This document shows positions 8,831-19,875 of a DNA stretch of 64,000 bases, in pieces. The notes beneath the pieces were generated by a model, which searched no databases, was not told the origin of the DNA, and was given only the letters and a program-made list of their open reading frames with translations. The stretch is taken from positions 1,798,001 through 1,862,000 of the forward strand of contig NZ_CP079946.1 in the NCBI RefSeq assembly GCF_019968905.1, written 5' to 3'. The position numbers and the translations under genes were made by a program. Each line of letters starts with the position of its first letter. Positions within the stretch are counted from its first letter, which is position 1. This DNA is from Corallococcus sp. EGB. Its GTDB lineage: Bacteria; Myxococcota; Myxococcia; Myxococcales; Myxococcaceae.

Positions 8831-9006
8831 GTTGCTGGTTGCCCGAAGGACCCTGGGGGCTCGTCACGCACCGCGCGGGACGGGCCCTCCGCTTTTTCCC
8901 TCCGCTTTTCCCCCGGAGACAGCCGCCCGTCTGGAGCGTTGAAAAGGGGGCGAAGGCGCAACGCCCCGCTGGCGGACGCGCCGCGTCGGGCCTACCTCAG
9001 GGGCCC

Positions 9007-12000
9007 ATGTTCCACGACAGCCTTGAGTCAGGAGAGCGCTCCTCGCGGCGGGAGGGCACGGCGGGCACGCACACGACGGTGGAGGCCCAGGCGGACCGCC
9101 TCTTCGAGCAGGTCCAACGCGAGCTGCAATCGCGCCGCGTCACGCCGCTGTCCACCTACCGCGTGCAGCTGCACCAGGGCTTCACCTTCCAGCAGGCGAA
9201 GGCGCTGGTGCCGTACCTGGCCCGGCTGGGCGTGAGCGACTTCTACGCGTCCCCCTACCTCAAGGCCACGCCCGGCAGCACCCACGGCTACGACTGTGTG
9301 GACCACCAACGGCTCAACCCGGAGGTGGGGACGCCGGAGGAGCACGCGGCCTTCTGTGACACCCTGCGCGAGCACGGGCTGGGCCAGGTGCTGGACGTGG
9401 TGCCCAACCACATGGGCATCGAGCGCGACAACCGGCTGTGGCTGGACGTGCTGGAGAACGGCCCGTCGTCCGTCTACGCGAAGTTCTTCGACGTGGACTG
9501 GCGGCCGGTGAAGGACGAGCTGGCGGACAAGGTGCTGCTGCCCATCCTGGGGGACCAGTACGGCATCGTGCTGGAGCGGGGCGAGCTGAAGCTGTCGTAC
9601 GACTCCGGCGCCTTCCACCTGCACTACTACGACCACCGGCTGCCGGTGGCGCCGCGCCAGTACGCGAGCATCCTCCAGCACGGCCTGGAGCGGTTGCAGA
9701 AGCAGCTGGGGCCGGAGTCGCCGCACCTGGTGGAGCTGCTCTCCATCCTCACGGCGCTGGAGCACCTGCCGCCGCGCACGGAGGTGAACCCGGCGAAGGT
9801 GGTGGAGCGGCACCGCGAGAAGGAGGTCATCAAGCGGCGCCTGGCCGCGGTGGTGGCGGACAGCGCGGAGCTGGCGGCGTACGTGGAGGAGAACGTCCGG
9901 GTGTTCAACGGCACGCCCGGCAACGTGCGCTCCTTCGACCTGCTGGACGGGCTGCTGCAGGGGTGCAGCTACCGGCTGGCCCACTGGCGCGTGGCGGGCG
10001 AGGAGATCAACTACCGCCGCTTCTTCGACATCAACGGCCTGGCCGCCATCCGCGTGGAGGACCCGGACGTCTTCCAGGAGGCCCACCAGCTCATCTTCGA
10101 GTGGCTGCGCGAGGGGCGCGTCACGGGCCTGCGCATCGACCATCCGGACGGCCTCTTCGACCCCACCGCCTACTTCCTGGACCTGCAGGAGCGCTTCTTC
10201 GTCGAGCGCGCGCGGGCGCGCTTCCTGGCGGAGGCGCAGGACGGGGATGAGGCGCGGTGGACGGAGGTGGAGGCGCTCCTGCGCGCCCGGTGGCGCAAGG
10301 AGGTGATGGACACGCCGGACAGCCCGCTGCGCAAGGCGCTCTTCGTGGCGGTGGAGAAGATCCAGGGCGGCCGCGAGCGCATCCCGGACGCGTGGGCGGT
10401 GCACGGCACCACGGGCTACCGCTTCGCCAACGCGGTGAGCGGCCTGTTCGTGCACCCGGCCGCGGAGGCGCACCTGACGCAGACGTACGAGCGCTTCGCG
10501 GGCGGCACGCACGACTTCGCGGAGCTGGTGTACCAGAAGAAGCTGCTCATCATGCGCGTGAGCATGGCCAGTGAGATCAACGTGCTGGCGCACGAGCTCA
10601 ACCGCATCTCGGAGATGAACCGCCGCACGCGCGACTTCACGCTCAACAGCCTGCGGCGCGCGCTGGTGGAGTTCATCGCGCTGTTCCCCGTGTACCGCAC
10701 CTACGTGGACGGCTGGCGCGCGGAGCTGGACGTGCGCGACGTGCAGTACATCGAGTGGACCCTCCAGCGCGCCAAGGAGCGCAACACCACCACCAACGCC
10801 TCCATCTTCGACTTCCTGCGCGACATCCTCCTGGGCCGCTACCCGGAGCACGTGGGGGACGACGAGAAGGCGGTGATGCTGCGCTTCGCGATGAAGCTGC
10901 AGCAGGTGACGGGCCCCGTGATGGCCAAGGGCCTGGAGGACACCGTCTTCTACATCTACAACCGCCTGGTGAGCCTCAACGAGGTGGGCGGCGAGCCGGA
11001 GCACTTCGGCATGCGCGCCACCACCTTCCACCTGCGCAACCAGGAGCGCGCGGAGCGCTGGCCGGCGAGCATGCTCACCTCCAGCACCCACGACACCAAG
11101 CGCAGCGAGGACGTGCGCGCGCGCATCAACGTCCTCACGGAGCTGCCGGAGGCCTGGCGGGAGAAGGTGCGCGCCTGGGCGGACCTCACGCAGCCCTTCC
11201 TCAGCCACCTGCCCACGGGCCCCGCGCCGTCGTCCAACGACGTCTACCTCTTCTTCCAGACGCTGGTGGGCGCGTGGCCCATGGGCGACCCGGTGCCGGA
11301 AGGCGAGTGGAAGGAGTTCCACCGCCGCGTGCGCGAGTACATGGGCAAGGCCATCAAGGAGGCCAAGGTCCGCACGTCGTGGACCAACCCGGACGGCGCC
11401 TATGACGACGCGGTGGCGCGCTTCGTGGACGCGTGCTTCGACCCGGCGAGGGGCCAGGCCTTCCTGGATGACGTGAGGGCCTTCAAGCGCCGCATCGAGC
11501 GCGCGGGCCAGCACAACGCGCTGGGGCAGCTGCTCCTGAAGCTGGCCTCGCCCGGCGTGGCGGACACGTACCAGGGCTGCGAGCTGTGGGACTTGTCGCT
11601 GGTGGATCCGGACAACCGGCGGCCGGTGGACTACGCCCTGCGCGAGCGGCTGCTCTCCGCGCTGGACACGCAGGCGGCCAAGGACCGGCCGGCCCTGTGC
11701 GCGCGGCTGTCGAAGGACTTCGACGACGGGCAGGTGAAGCTCTTCGTGCTGGCGGAGGCGCTGCGGCTTCGCCAGAAGTACGCGGACCTGTTCCGCTCGG
11801 GCGGCTACGAGGCGCTGGAGCTGTCCGGGCCGCGCTCGCCCGCGGCGGTCGGCTTCGCGCGCACGCATGGTGACAGCGTGCTCATCGCCTGCGCGCCGCG
11901 TTACACCCTGGAGGCGTTGGAGTCCGGCGGGCTGGCGAAGGCGTATGACGGCACGTTCCTCGACCTTCCGGCGGCATATGCGGGCATGATGTTCCGCAAT

Positions 12001-12110
12001 GTCTTCACCGGGCGCTCCGTCCGTCCCCAGCAGGGGCCGGGTGGCGTGGGGCTGGCCTTGGGGCCGCTCCTCGCGGAGTTCCCGGTGGTGCTGCTGGAGA
12101 GGAGCACTGG

Positions 12111-12114
<4 letters not shown>
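9007..12114 (+). CDS. treY: Malto-oligosyltrehalose synthase (TreY)
   Basis: A GH13 enzyme of about 1,035 residues that isomerises the reducing-end glucose of malto-oligosaccharides to trehalose linkage. Characteristic segments are STYRVQLHQGFTF near residue 44, YASPYLKATPGSTHGYD near 80, VVPNHMGI near 132 and GLRIDHPDGLFDP near 370, which contains the nucleophile Asp. The C-terminal YQGCELWDLSLVDPDNRRPVD is a TreY hallmark. The ATG at 9007 was chosen because the upstream open frame is low-complexity and TreY proteins start shortly before PLSTYR. It overlaps glgX by 4 nt (ATGA). The hydrolase TreZ, needed to release trehalose, is not in the window. Confidence 0.93.
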
Positions 12115-14255
<2,141 letters not shown>

Positions 14256-14290
14256 CCGCCGGGCCCGTCCCGGGGTAGGCAGCGGACCCG

Positions 14291-15283
14291 ATGATTCATT
14301 CACTCTGGCCCTGGGTGGGCTTCAACGTCTTCGTCCTGGCGATGCTCGCCCTGGACCTGGGGCTGTTCCACCGCAAGGAGCACGCGGTGTCGCCGAAGGA
14401 GGCGACGCTGTGGACGCTCGTGTGGGTGAGCATCAGCCTCGCGTTCTGCGGGGGCATCTGGCGCTACGGCGGCGAAGCGCCGGCGCTGGAGTGGCTGACG
14501 GCGTACGTGGTGGAGTACGCGCTCTCCGTCGACAACCTCTTCGTCTTCCTGATGGTGTTCGGCTACTTCCGGGTGCCGCCGCAGCACCAGCACCGGGTGC
14601 TCTTCTGGGGCATCCTGGGCGCGTTCGTGATGCGCGCGGGGCTCATCGTCGCGGGCACGGCGCTGGTGGCCCGCTTCGAGTGGCTCATCTTCCTGTTCGG
14701 CGCGTTCCTCGTCTACACGGCCTCCAAGATGCTGTGGGCCAAGGACGACGATGACGTGGACCCGGAGACGGGCTTCATCGTGAAGATGGCCCGGCGCCTG
14801 TTGCCGGTGTCGCGCCAGGGCGAGGGCAGCCGCTTCTTCCTCACCGAGGACGGCCGGCGCAAGGTGACGCCGCTGTTCATCGTGCTGCTGGTGGTGGAGG
14901 CCACGGACCTGCTCTTCGCCATGGACTCCATCCCGGCGGTGCTGGGCATCAGCAAGGACCCCTTCATCAGCTACACGTCCAACGTCTGCGCCATCCTGGG
15001 GCTGCGCTCGTTGTTCTTCGTGGTCTCCAGCCTGATGGAGAAGTTCCACCTGCTGAAGGCCTCGCTGGGCGTCATCCTGGCCTTCGTGGGCGTGAAGATG
15101 CTCATCGAGCACTGGTACAAGATCCCCATCGGCGTCTCGCTGGCGGTGATTGGCGGGTGCCTGCTGGTGGCCATCCTGGCGTCGCTGGTGTTCCCCAAGC
15201 CCCCGGAGGCGGAAGGCGCCCCGCCGGTGGCGGACGCGGACAAGGCTCCGGACGCGCCGGCCCGGAAGCAGGAGCACCGCTGA
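14291..15283 (+). CDS. TerC/Alx family integral membrane protein
   Basis: A 330-residue polytopic inner-membrane protein of the TerC family. It has the family sequences VVEYALSVDNLFVFLMVF near residue 75 and VVEATDLLFAMDSIPAVLGI near 200, whose acidic residues lie inside membrane helices. About nine hydrophobic segments are visible. The C-terminus is an Ala/Pro/Asp-rich cytoplasmic tail. Family members are linked to tellurite resistance and to Mn2+ efflux or metal loading of exported proteins. The gene starts 35 nt after glgX, a gap too short for a yybP-ykoY riboswitch; none was seen. Metal-ion export is the best guess. Confidence 0.88.
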   Translation: MIHSLWPWVGFNVFVLAMLALDLGLFHRKEHAVSPKEATLWTLVWVSISLAFCGGIWRYGGEAPALEWLTAYVVEYALSVDNLFVFLMVFGYFRVPPQHQHRVLFWGILGAFVMRAGLIVAGTALVARFEWLIFLFGAFLVYTASKMLWAKDDDDVDPETGFIVKMARRLLPVSRQGEGSRFFLTEDGRRKVTPLFIVLLVVEATDLLFAMDSIPAVLGISKDPFISYTSNVCAILGLRSLFFVVSSLMEKFHLLKASLGVILAFVGVKMLIEHWYKIPIGVSLAVIGGCLLVAILASLVFPKPPEAEGAPPVADADKAPDAPARKQEHR

Positions 15284-15347
15284 CGTCAGGCCCCGGGGCC
15301 CTGCGTTTCGCTTGCATCGGGCGGGAGTCACTGCCAAGTCTCCCGCC

Positions 15348-15731
15348 ATGTCCACCGCCACCACCGACGGCATCCGCGTCACCGTGGAGCCGGCCTTCTG
15401 GCCGGAGCGCAGCACCCCCGAGTCCGGGCAGTACGCCTTCATGTACAAGGTGGTGCTCCTCAACGAGGGCACCGTGCCGGCGCAGCTGCGGTCGCGGCAT
15501 TGGATCATCACCGACGCGCAGGGGCACGTGGACGAGGTGAAGGGCGAGGGCGTGGTCGGCCGTCAGCCGCACCTCAAGCCGGGCGAGCGGTTCGAGTACA
15601 CGAGCTGGGCGATGCTCAAGACGCCCTTCGGCACCATGCGCGGCGCGTATGAGATGGAGCGCCCGGACGGCACGCGCTTCGAGGCGCGCATCGCCGAGTT
15701 CGCGCTCACGCTCCCGCACGCGCTGCACTGA
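15348..15731 (+). CDS. apaG: ApaG domain protein (Co2+/Mg2+ efflux-associated)
   Basis: A 127-residue single-domain protein with the ApaG fibronectin-like fold. Typical segments are GIRVTVEPAFWPERS, SRHWIITDAQGHVDEVKGEGVVG (shown here only as landmarks around residues 50-70), GERFEYTSW and FGTMRGAYEM. The family was named for a Salmonella locus affecting Co2+/Mg2+ efflux; its biochemical activity remains unclear. The start at 15348 is the first ATG that gives a normal-length protein. hemH follows after 17 nt, so co-transcription is likely. Confidence 0.9.
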   Translation: MSTATTDGIRVTVEPAFWPERSTPESGQYAFMYKVVLLNEGTVPAQLRSRHWIITDAQGHVDEVKGEGVVGRQPHLKPGERFEYTSWAMLKTPFGTMRGAYEMERPDGTRFEARIAEFALTLPHALH

Positions 15732-15748
15732 GCACGGGGACAGCTCGC

Positions 15749-16813
15749 ATGCCTGTGCCGACCACGAAGCGGGGGCTGCTGCTCGTCAACCTGGGGACGC
15801 CGGACGCCCCCGAGTCCGGCCCGGTGCGCCGCTACCTGCGCGAGTTCCTCAATGACCCGCGCGTCATCGACATCCACCCGGTGGCGCGCTGGTTCCTCCT
15901 GAACCTCTTCATCCTCCCCGTGCGCCCCGCGAAGAGCGCGGAGGCGTACCGCAAGGTGTGGATGAAGGAGGGCTCGCCGCTGCTCGTGTACAGCCGCGCG
16001 CTGGAGGCGGAGGTCGCGGAGCGGCTGAAGGACGACTACGAGGTGGAGCTGGCCATGCGCTACGGCAACCCGTCGCTGCCGGACGCCATCGCGCGGCTCA
16101 AGGCGAAGGGCGTGTCGGAGTTCACGGTGTTGCCGCTGTACCCGCACGAGGCGGCGTCCTCCACCGCGTCATCGCTGGCGCGCACCTATGAGGTGCTGGC
16201 GGAGGGCTGGGACGTCCCCAACGTGCGCGCGGTGCCGGCCTTCTGGGACGACGCGGGCTTCCTGGACGCGTTCGCGGCGGTGGCCCGGCCGGTGATTGCG
16301 GACATGCGCGCGGACCACGTGCTGTTCAGCTTCCACGGGCTGCCGGAGCGCCACATGCGCAAGAGCGACCCGACGGGGCAGCACTGCCTGGCCTCCGCGG
16401 GCTGCTGCGACGCCATCACGGACGCGAACCGGCACTGCTACCGGGCGCAGTGCTTCGCGACGGCGCGGATGCTGGCGCAGCGCCTTTCGCTGCCGGCGGG
16501 CGGCTCCACGGTGTCGTTCCAGTCGCGGCTGGGGCGCACGCCGTGGGTGAAGCCCTACACGGACCTGGTGCTGCCGGAGCTGGCGGCGAAGGGCGTGAAG
16601 CGGCTGGCGGTGATGTGCCCGGCCTTCGTGGCGGACTGCCTGGAGACGCTGGAGGAGATTGGCCTGCGCGCGAAGGAGCAGTTCGTGGAGGCGGGCGGCG
16701 AGTCGCTGACGCTGGTGCCGTCCCTCAACGCCCACCCGGCGTGGGTGGACGCCGTGGTGGGGATGGTGCGCGCTTCGGACGGCCCGCCGGTCAAGGCGCG
16801 GGCGTCGCGGTAG
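15749..16813 (+). CDS. hemH: Ferrochelatase (HemH), with internal cysteine cluster
   Basis: A 354-residue ferrochelatase, the last step of protohaem synthesis. The N-terminal GLLLVNLGTPDAP and the active-site FSFHGLPERH (His196) are typical. Cysteines at residues 213, 219, 220, 230 and 235 form an internal cluster. M. xanthus ferrochelatase is known to carry a 2Fe-2S cluster on internal rather than C-terminal cysteines, and this protein fits that class. It follows apaG by 17 nt. Its last 23 nt overlap the convergent lipoprotein gene ending at 16791. Confidence 0.93.
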   Translation: MPVPTTKRGLLLVNLGTPDAPESGPVRRYLREFLNDPRVIDIHPVARWFLLNLFILPVRPAKSAEAYRKVWMKEGSPLLVYSRALEAEVAERLKDDYEVELAMRYGNPSLPDAIARLKAKGVSEFTVLPLYPHEAASSTASSLARTYEVLAEGWDVPNVRAVPAFWDDAGFLDAFAAVARPVIADMRADHVLFSFHGLPERHMRKSDPTGQHCLASAGCCDAITDANRHCYRAQCFATARMLAQRLSLPAGGSTVSFQSRLGRTPWVKPYTDLVLPELAAKGVKRLAVMCPAFVADCLETLEEIGLRAKEQFVEAGGESLTLVPSLNAHPAWVDAVVGMVRASDGPPVKARASR

Positions 16814-17819
16814 GCGTGGGCGCCTGCTGGGGCGCGCTGACGGGCGTGATGTGGGCCTGGTAGGTGCCCACGGGCAGGTTCACGGCGGGCCGGGCGGGGC
16901 CGTTGAGGGTGGTGGACAGGGTGCCCTGCCAGGAGCGCCACTGGCCGGCCTTCACCAGGAACTCGCCCTTGCCGGTGACCTTCACGGTGGCGCCCAGCTC
17001 GGTGCCTTCCGGCTGGGAGGTGGACGGCGGGGGCGGCGCGTCGGGGGCTTCGGCGGCCTCGCTCTCCTTGGGCAGGTTCTTCAGGGTGGGGCGCGGGGGG
17101 CTGAGGGTGCCGCCGAACTGCTCCTGGAGGTCGTACTCGAGCGTGGCCACCTGCTCGCCGTTGTCGCCCGGGGTGATGGAGACGAGCTTCACGCGGTTGT
17201 GGCGCTCGCCGCCGCCCGCGCGGCGGAAGAGGGTGCCCAGGGCGTCCGGGGTGGTGAGCTCGGTGCCCAGGGACCACGTATCGCCGGGGCGCACGGGGTC
17301 GCGCGGCAGCTCCATCACCAGCGTGGCCAGGTTGCGCGCGGGCCCCTGGAGCCCGTCGATGATGAAGCCGCGGTCGCTGAAGGAAGCGTCCTCCGGCGCG
17401 CCGCCGTTGGGCGTCACGTGCAGCTGGCGCTCACCGGTCTTGTCCAGTTGGAGCGCGTAGGTGAACGCGGTGGGGAAGGGGGCGCTGGGGGCGGCCTGGG
17501 GGGCTGTTTCAGCGGGAGCGGCCTTGGCGCCCTTCTTCTTGGCGGCCTTGGGCGCGGGGGCGGACTCGGGGACGGCCGCGTTGCGGTCCAGCGCGAGGTC
17601 CAGGCGGAAGGAGATGGGGGCGCCCTCGGCGAGCTTCCAGCGCAGGACGACGGCGTCCTTGGGAATGGCGGGCTCGGCGCGAGCGGGCGGGGCTTCTTCC
17701 GCGGGTGCGGGCTCGATGGCACCCGGCGGGCGCGGGATGGGCTCCATCTTGCCCGGCGCTTCCTGCTTGCAGGCGGTGAACGCGAGGGCGACGAGCAGAC
17801 CGGACAGACTTCGCTTCAC
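16791..17819 (-). CDS. Putative lipoprotein, Ala/Pro-rich, function unknown
   Basis: A 342-residue exported protein. The signal VKRSLSGLLVALAFTAC ends in a lipobox (Cys17), and an Ala/Pro/Lys-rich linker follows to about residue 120. The remaining roughly 220 residues look like beta-rich repeated modules (GDTWSLGTEL, GEQVATLEYDL, GATVKVTGKGEFLV), similar in feel to the DUF6263-type lipoproteins of this group, which I cannot confirm. The GTG start at 17819 was chosen for the AGGAGT site 8 nt upstream. The 3' end overlaps hemH tail-to-tail by 23 nt. Function unknown. Confidence 0.75.
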   Translation of the reverse strand: MKRSLSGLLVALAFTACKQEAPGKMEPIPRPPGAIEPAPAEEAPPARAEPAIPKDAVVLRWKLAEGAPISFRLDLALDRNAAVPESAPAPKAAKKKGAKAAPAETAPQAAPSAPFPTAFTYALQLDKTGERQLHVTPNGGAPEDASFSDRGFIIDGLQGPARNLATLVMELPRDPVRPGDTWSLGTELTTPDALGTLFRRAGGGERHNRVKLVSITPGDNGEQVATLEYDLQEQFGGTLSPPRPTLKNLPKESEAAEAPDAPPPPSTSQPEGTELGATVKVTGKGEFLVKAGQWRSWQGTLSTTLNGPARPAVNLPVGTYQAHITPVSAPQQAPTPTATPAP

Positions 17820-18096
17820 GGGGACACTCCTGGTGACCGTCGCGGGATAGCGGAGCGGACGGCGGTTGTAAAAGGGAGAACGGCCCATGACGCGGCCCGC
17901 CGGGGGTGACGCTTTCAAGCTGGCGGATGTCCGGTTCCCCTCTGCGGGGAGCAAGCCTGAGCGACCCGGGGCCTCCGCCGCAAGTCCCCCTGGGGCGTCC
18001 GGGCCTGGCTCCCTTCATGTTTTATGATCGCTTTTGCCCGAGAGGCCATCCTGGCGGGGTGGCGTAAGAGGGGCCGTCATAGAGATTGGAGGTCCC

Positions 18097-18870
18097 ATGA
18101 GACTAGGCGTGCTTGGCTGCATCTTCGCGGCGTGCCTCTCCGCTGCCTGCGTGACCACTCGCGAAGATCTGATCGAGAAGAAGCGTCATGGGGCCATGCA
18201 GGACTGGAGGCGTCAGGGGGCTGCCTATCGGAGCTCCGAGGGCTTTCAAGATGCCCGTTGGGGCATGAGCGTCGAAGAAGTCCGTGAGCTCTTCCCGGAT
18301 GGAAAAATGCTCAATGAGAATGCGATGCGCTGGAAAGGCACCATCGCGGACCTTCCAGCAGTCGTGAAGTTTGGCTTTCTGAAGGGGCGATTCGTCGCGG
18401 TCGACGTCTTCTTTCCGGACGCAGGTAACGTTCGGAACTCACACCTGCTGATCCGGCGGCTGCTCAATCGGAAGTTCGGAACCCCGGTACGTGATCGGGA
18501 TACAGCCGATGAAGCCCAGCGGCGGGTTGGCAGCTATCGCTCTGCCGCGGATACCGTGTTCGTGCTGGGGAGACTCACGGAATCACTCACCGGAGTTCAC
18601 CAGGATCAGTACGCGCAGCAGCGCATCGATGTCCGTGCGGAAAACGATGAGGCTGAAGCCCGGAGACAGGCGCACGCTGCCGAGAAGCGATTCTTGCTGT
18701 TGAGCCGGTGGGCGACGGTCGAAAGTGACGTCAAGCTCAGGAGCGTGAAGACGCCAGGCGTCGAGGCTGTGGTTATCGAGTATGAGAGTGCGAGGTATGC
18801 AGCGGAACTCGCAGCGGCCCGGCAACGCGCAAGGGAACTTGAGCTTCAGCGCATGGCCAAGGAGCTTTGA
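18097..18870 (+). CDS. Hypothetical lipoprotein, atypical codon use
   Basis: A 257-residue protein starting at ATG 18097 behind a GGAGG site. MRLGVLGCIFAACLSAAC is a lipoprotein signal with Cys18 as the lipidation site. The mature part opens with a charged stretch, then FQDARWGMSVEEVRELFP near residue 50. The C-terminus (from about 215) is a predicted Ala/Arg/Glu helix. The gene uses clearly more A/T at third positions than its neighbours (for example aat, gaa, cga, tat), which suggests later acquisition or relaxed selection. It is not obviously part of an operon. The 277-nt gap in front of it holds no other gene. Function unknown. Confidence 0.72.
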   Translation: MRLGVLGCIFAACLSAACVTTREDLIEKKRHGAMQDWRRQGAAYRSSEGFQDARWGMSVEEVRELFPDGKMLNENAMRWKGTIADLPAVVKFGFLKGRFVAVDVFFPDAGNVRNSHLLIRRLLNRKFGTPVRDRDTADEAQRRVGSYRSAADTVFVLGRLTESLTGVHQDQYAQQRIDVRAENDEAEARRQAHAAEKRFLLLSRWATVESDVKLRSVKTPGVEAVVIEYESARYAAELAAARQRARELELQRMAKEL

Positions 18871-18877
18871 GGGCTGG

Positions 18878-19843
18878 TTAGCCTCTGCGGGGCGCCGCCG
18901 CGCGGGACAGCCGGTCTCGCACGGCGATGCCCAGGCCGCTCGCAGCGGGCAGACAGGCCACGAGCACGTCGTGGCCCTGTTCGTCGGCTTCCCGGAGCCG
19001 TGCGTAGAGGACTCGCGCGGCCTGCGCGGGTTCGCCCGGCACGTCGAAGCGATGCACGTCCGTGGGCAGTGACAGCGACGCGGGGCCCAGCACTCCGACT
19101 CGCAATCCCTGTGCACGCAGGGCTTCCACCCGCTGCACCGCTTCGTGCGGCTCCGCGAGCACCACGCCGGCTCGCGGTGCGTAGTGCGACTCCAGCGACC
19201 CGGACACTCGCACCGTGGACGACGTCCGCACCGGCACCTCGCGCCCCAGCACGCGCTCGATGTCTTCTGTCGCCAGACCTCCGGGCCTGAGAATCGCGGG
19301 CGCTCCTGAAGACAGATCCACGATGGTCGACTCCACGCCCACCGTGGACGGACCTCCGTCCAGCACCAGGTCCACGTCGTCGCCCAGGTCTCGCCGCACG
19401 TGCTCCGCGGTCGTCGGGCTCACCCGGCCGAAGCGGTTGGCGCTGGGCGCCGCCACGCCTCCTCCCAGCCGCTCCAGCACCTCCATCGCCACGGAGTGGC
19501 CGGGCACCCGCAGCGCCACCGTGTCCTGGCCTCCCGTCACTGCGTCCGTGGCCCTCGACGTGCGCGGCAGCACCAGCGTCAGCGGCCCCGGCCAGAAGGC
19601 CTTCGCCAGCGCCTTCGCTTCGTCCGGCACCACGCGTGCCCATTCAGGCAGGTGCTCCGCATCCGGGATGTGGACGATGAGGGGATGGGTCGCCGGTCGG
19701 CCCTTGATGGCGAAGATGCGACGGACGGCCAGCTCGTCCTCGGCGTTGGCCGCGAGGCCGTAGACAGTCTCTGTTGGCAGGGCGATGACGCCGCCGCGGC
19801 GCAGCAATTCGACTGCACGGTCGAGGAGGTCGGGAGTAAGCAT
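18878..19843 (-). CDS. Threonylcarbamoyl-AMP synthase, Sua5 type
   Basis: A 321-residue enzyme that makes threonylcarbamoyl-AMP from Thr, bicarbonate and ATP for t6A37 of ANN-decoding tRNAs. Residues 1-190 are the YrdC domain (GGVIALPTETVYGLAANA, IFAIKGRPATHPLIVHI, APSANRFGRVSPT). Residues about 205-321 are the Sua5 C-terminal domain, whose linker has the SGSLESHYAPRA motif. The length fits long-form Sua5 rather than short TsaC. It lies convergent with the lipoprotein gene (7-nt gap) and divergent from the TIGR01777 gene (32-nt gap), so the two divergent promoters must be very close or overlapping. Confidence 0.92.
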   Translation of the reverse strand: MLTPDLLDRAVELLRRGGVIALPTETVYGLAANAEDELAVRRIFAIKGRPATHPLIVHIPDAEHLPEWARVVPDEAKALAKAFWPGPLTLVLPRTSRATDAVTGGQDTVALRVPGHSVAMEVLERLGGGVAAPSANRFGRVSPTTAEHVRRDLGDDVDLVLDGGPSTVGVESTIVDLSSGAPAILRPGGLATEDIERVLGREVPVRTSSTVRVSGSLESHYAPRAGVVLAEPHEAVQRVEALRAQGLRVGVLGPASLSLPTDVHRFDVPGEPAQAARVLYARLREADEQGHDVLVACLPAASGLGIAVRDRLSRAAAPRRG

Positions 19844-19875
19844 GCTCGGGCCGCACTGTCTCCCCAGGAGAAACC

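Noticed and set aside
9028-11868. 946-codon open frame antisense to treY
   Set aside because: Same high-GC shadow effect; no recognisable motif and treY is unmistakable.
14256-14290. Manganese (yybP-ykoY) riboswitch before the TerC gene
   Set aside because: The gap to glgX is only 35 nt, too short for that RNA.
16791-16813. Tail-to-tail overlap of hemH and the lipoprotein gene as a sign of a wrong stop
   Set aside because: Both frames are supported by protein features to their ends; short convergent overlaps also occur at 55889-55902 and are common in dense high-GC genomes.
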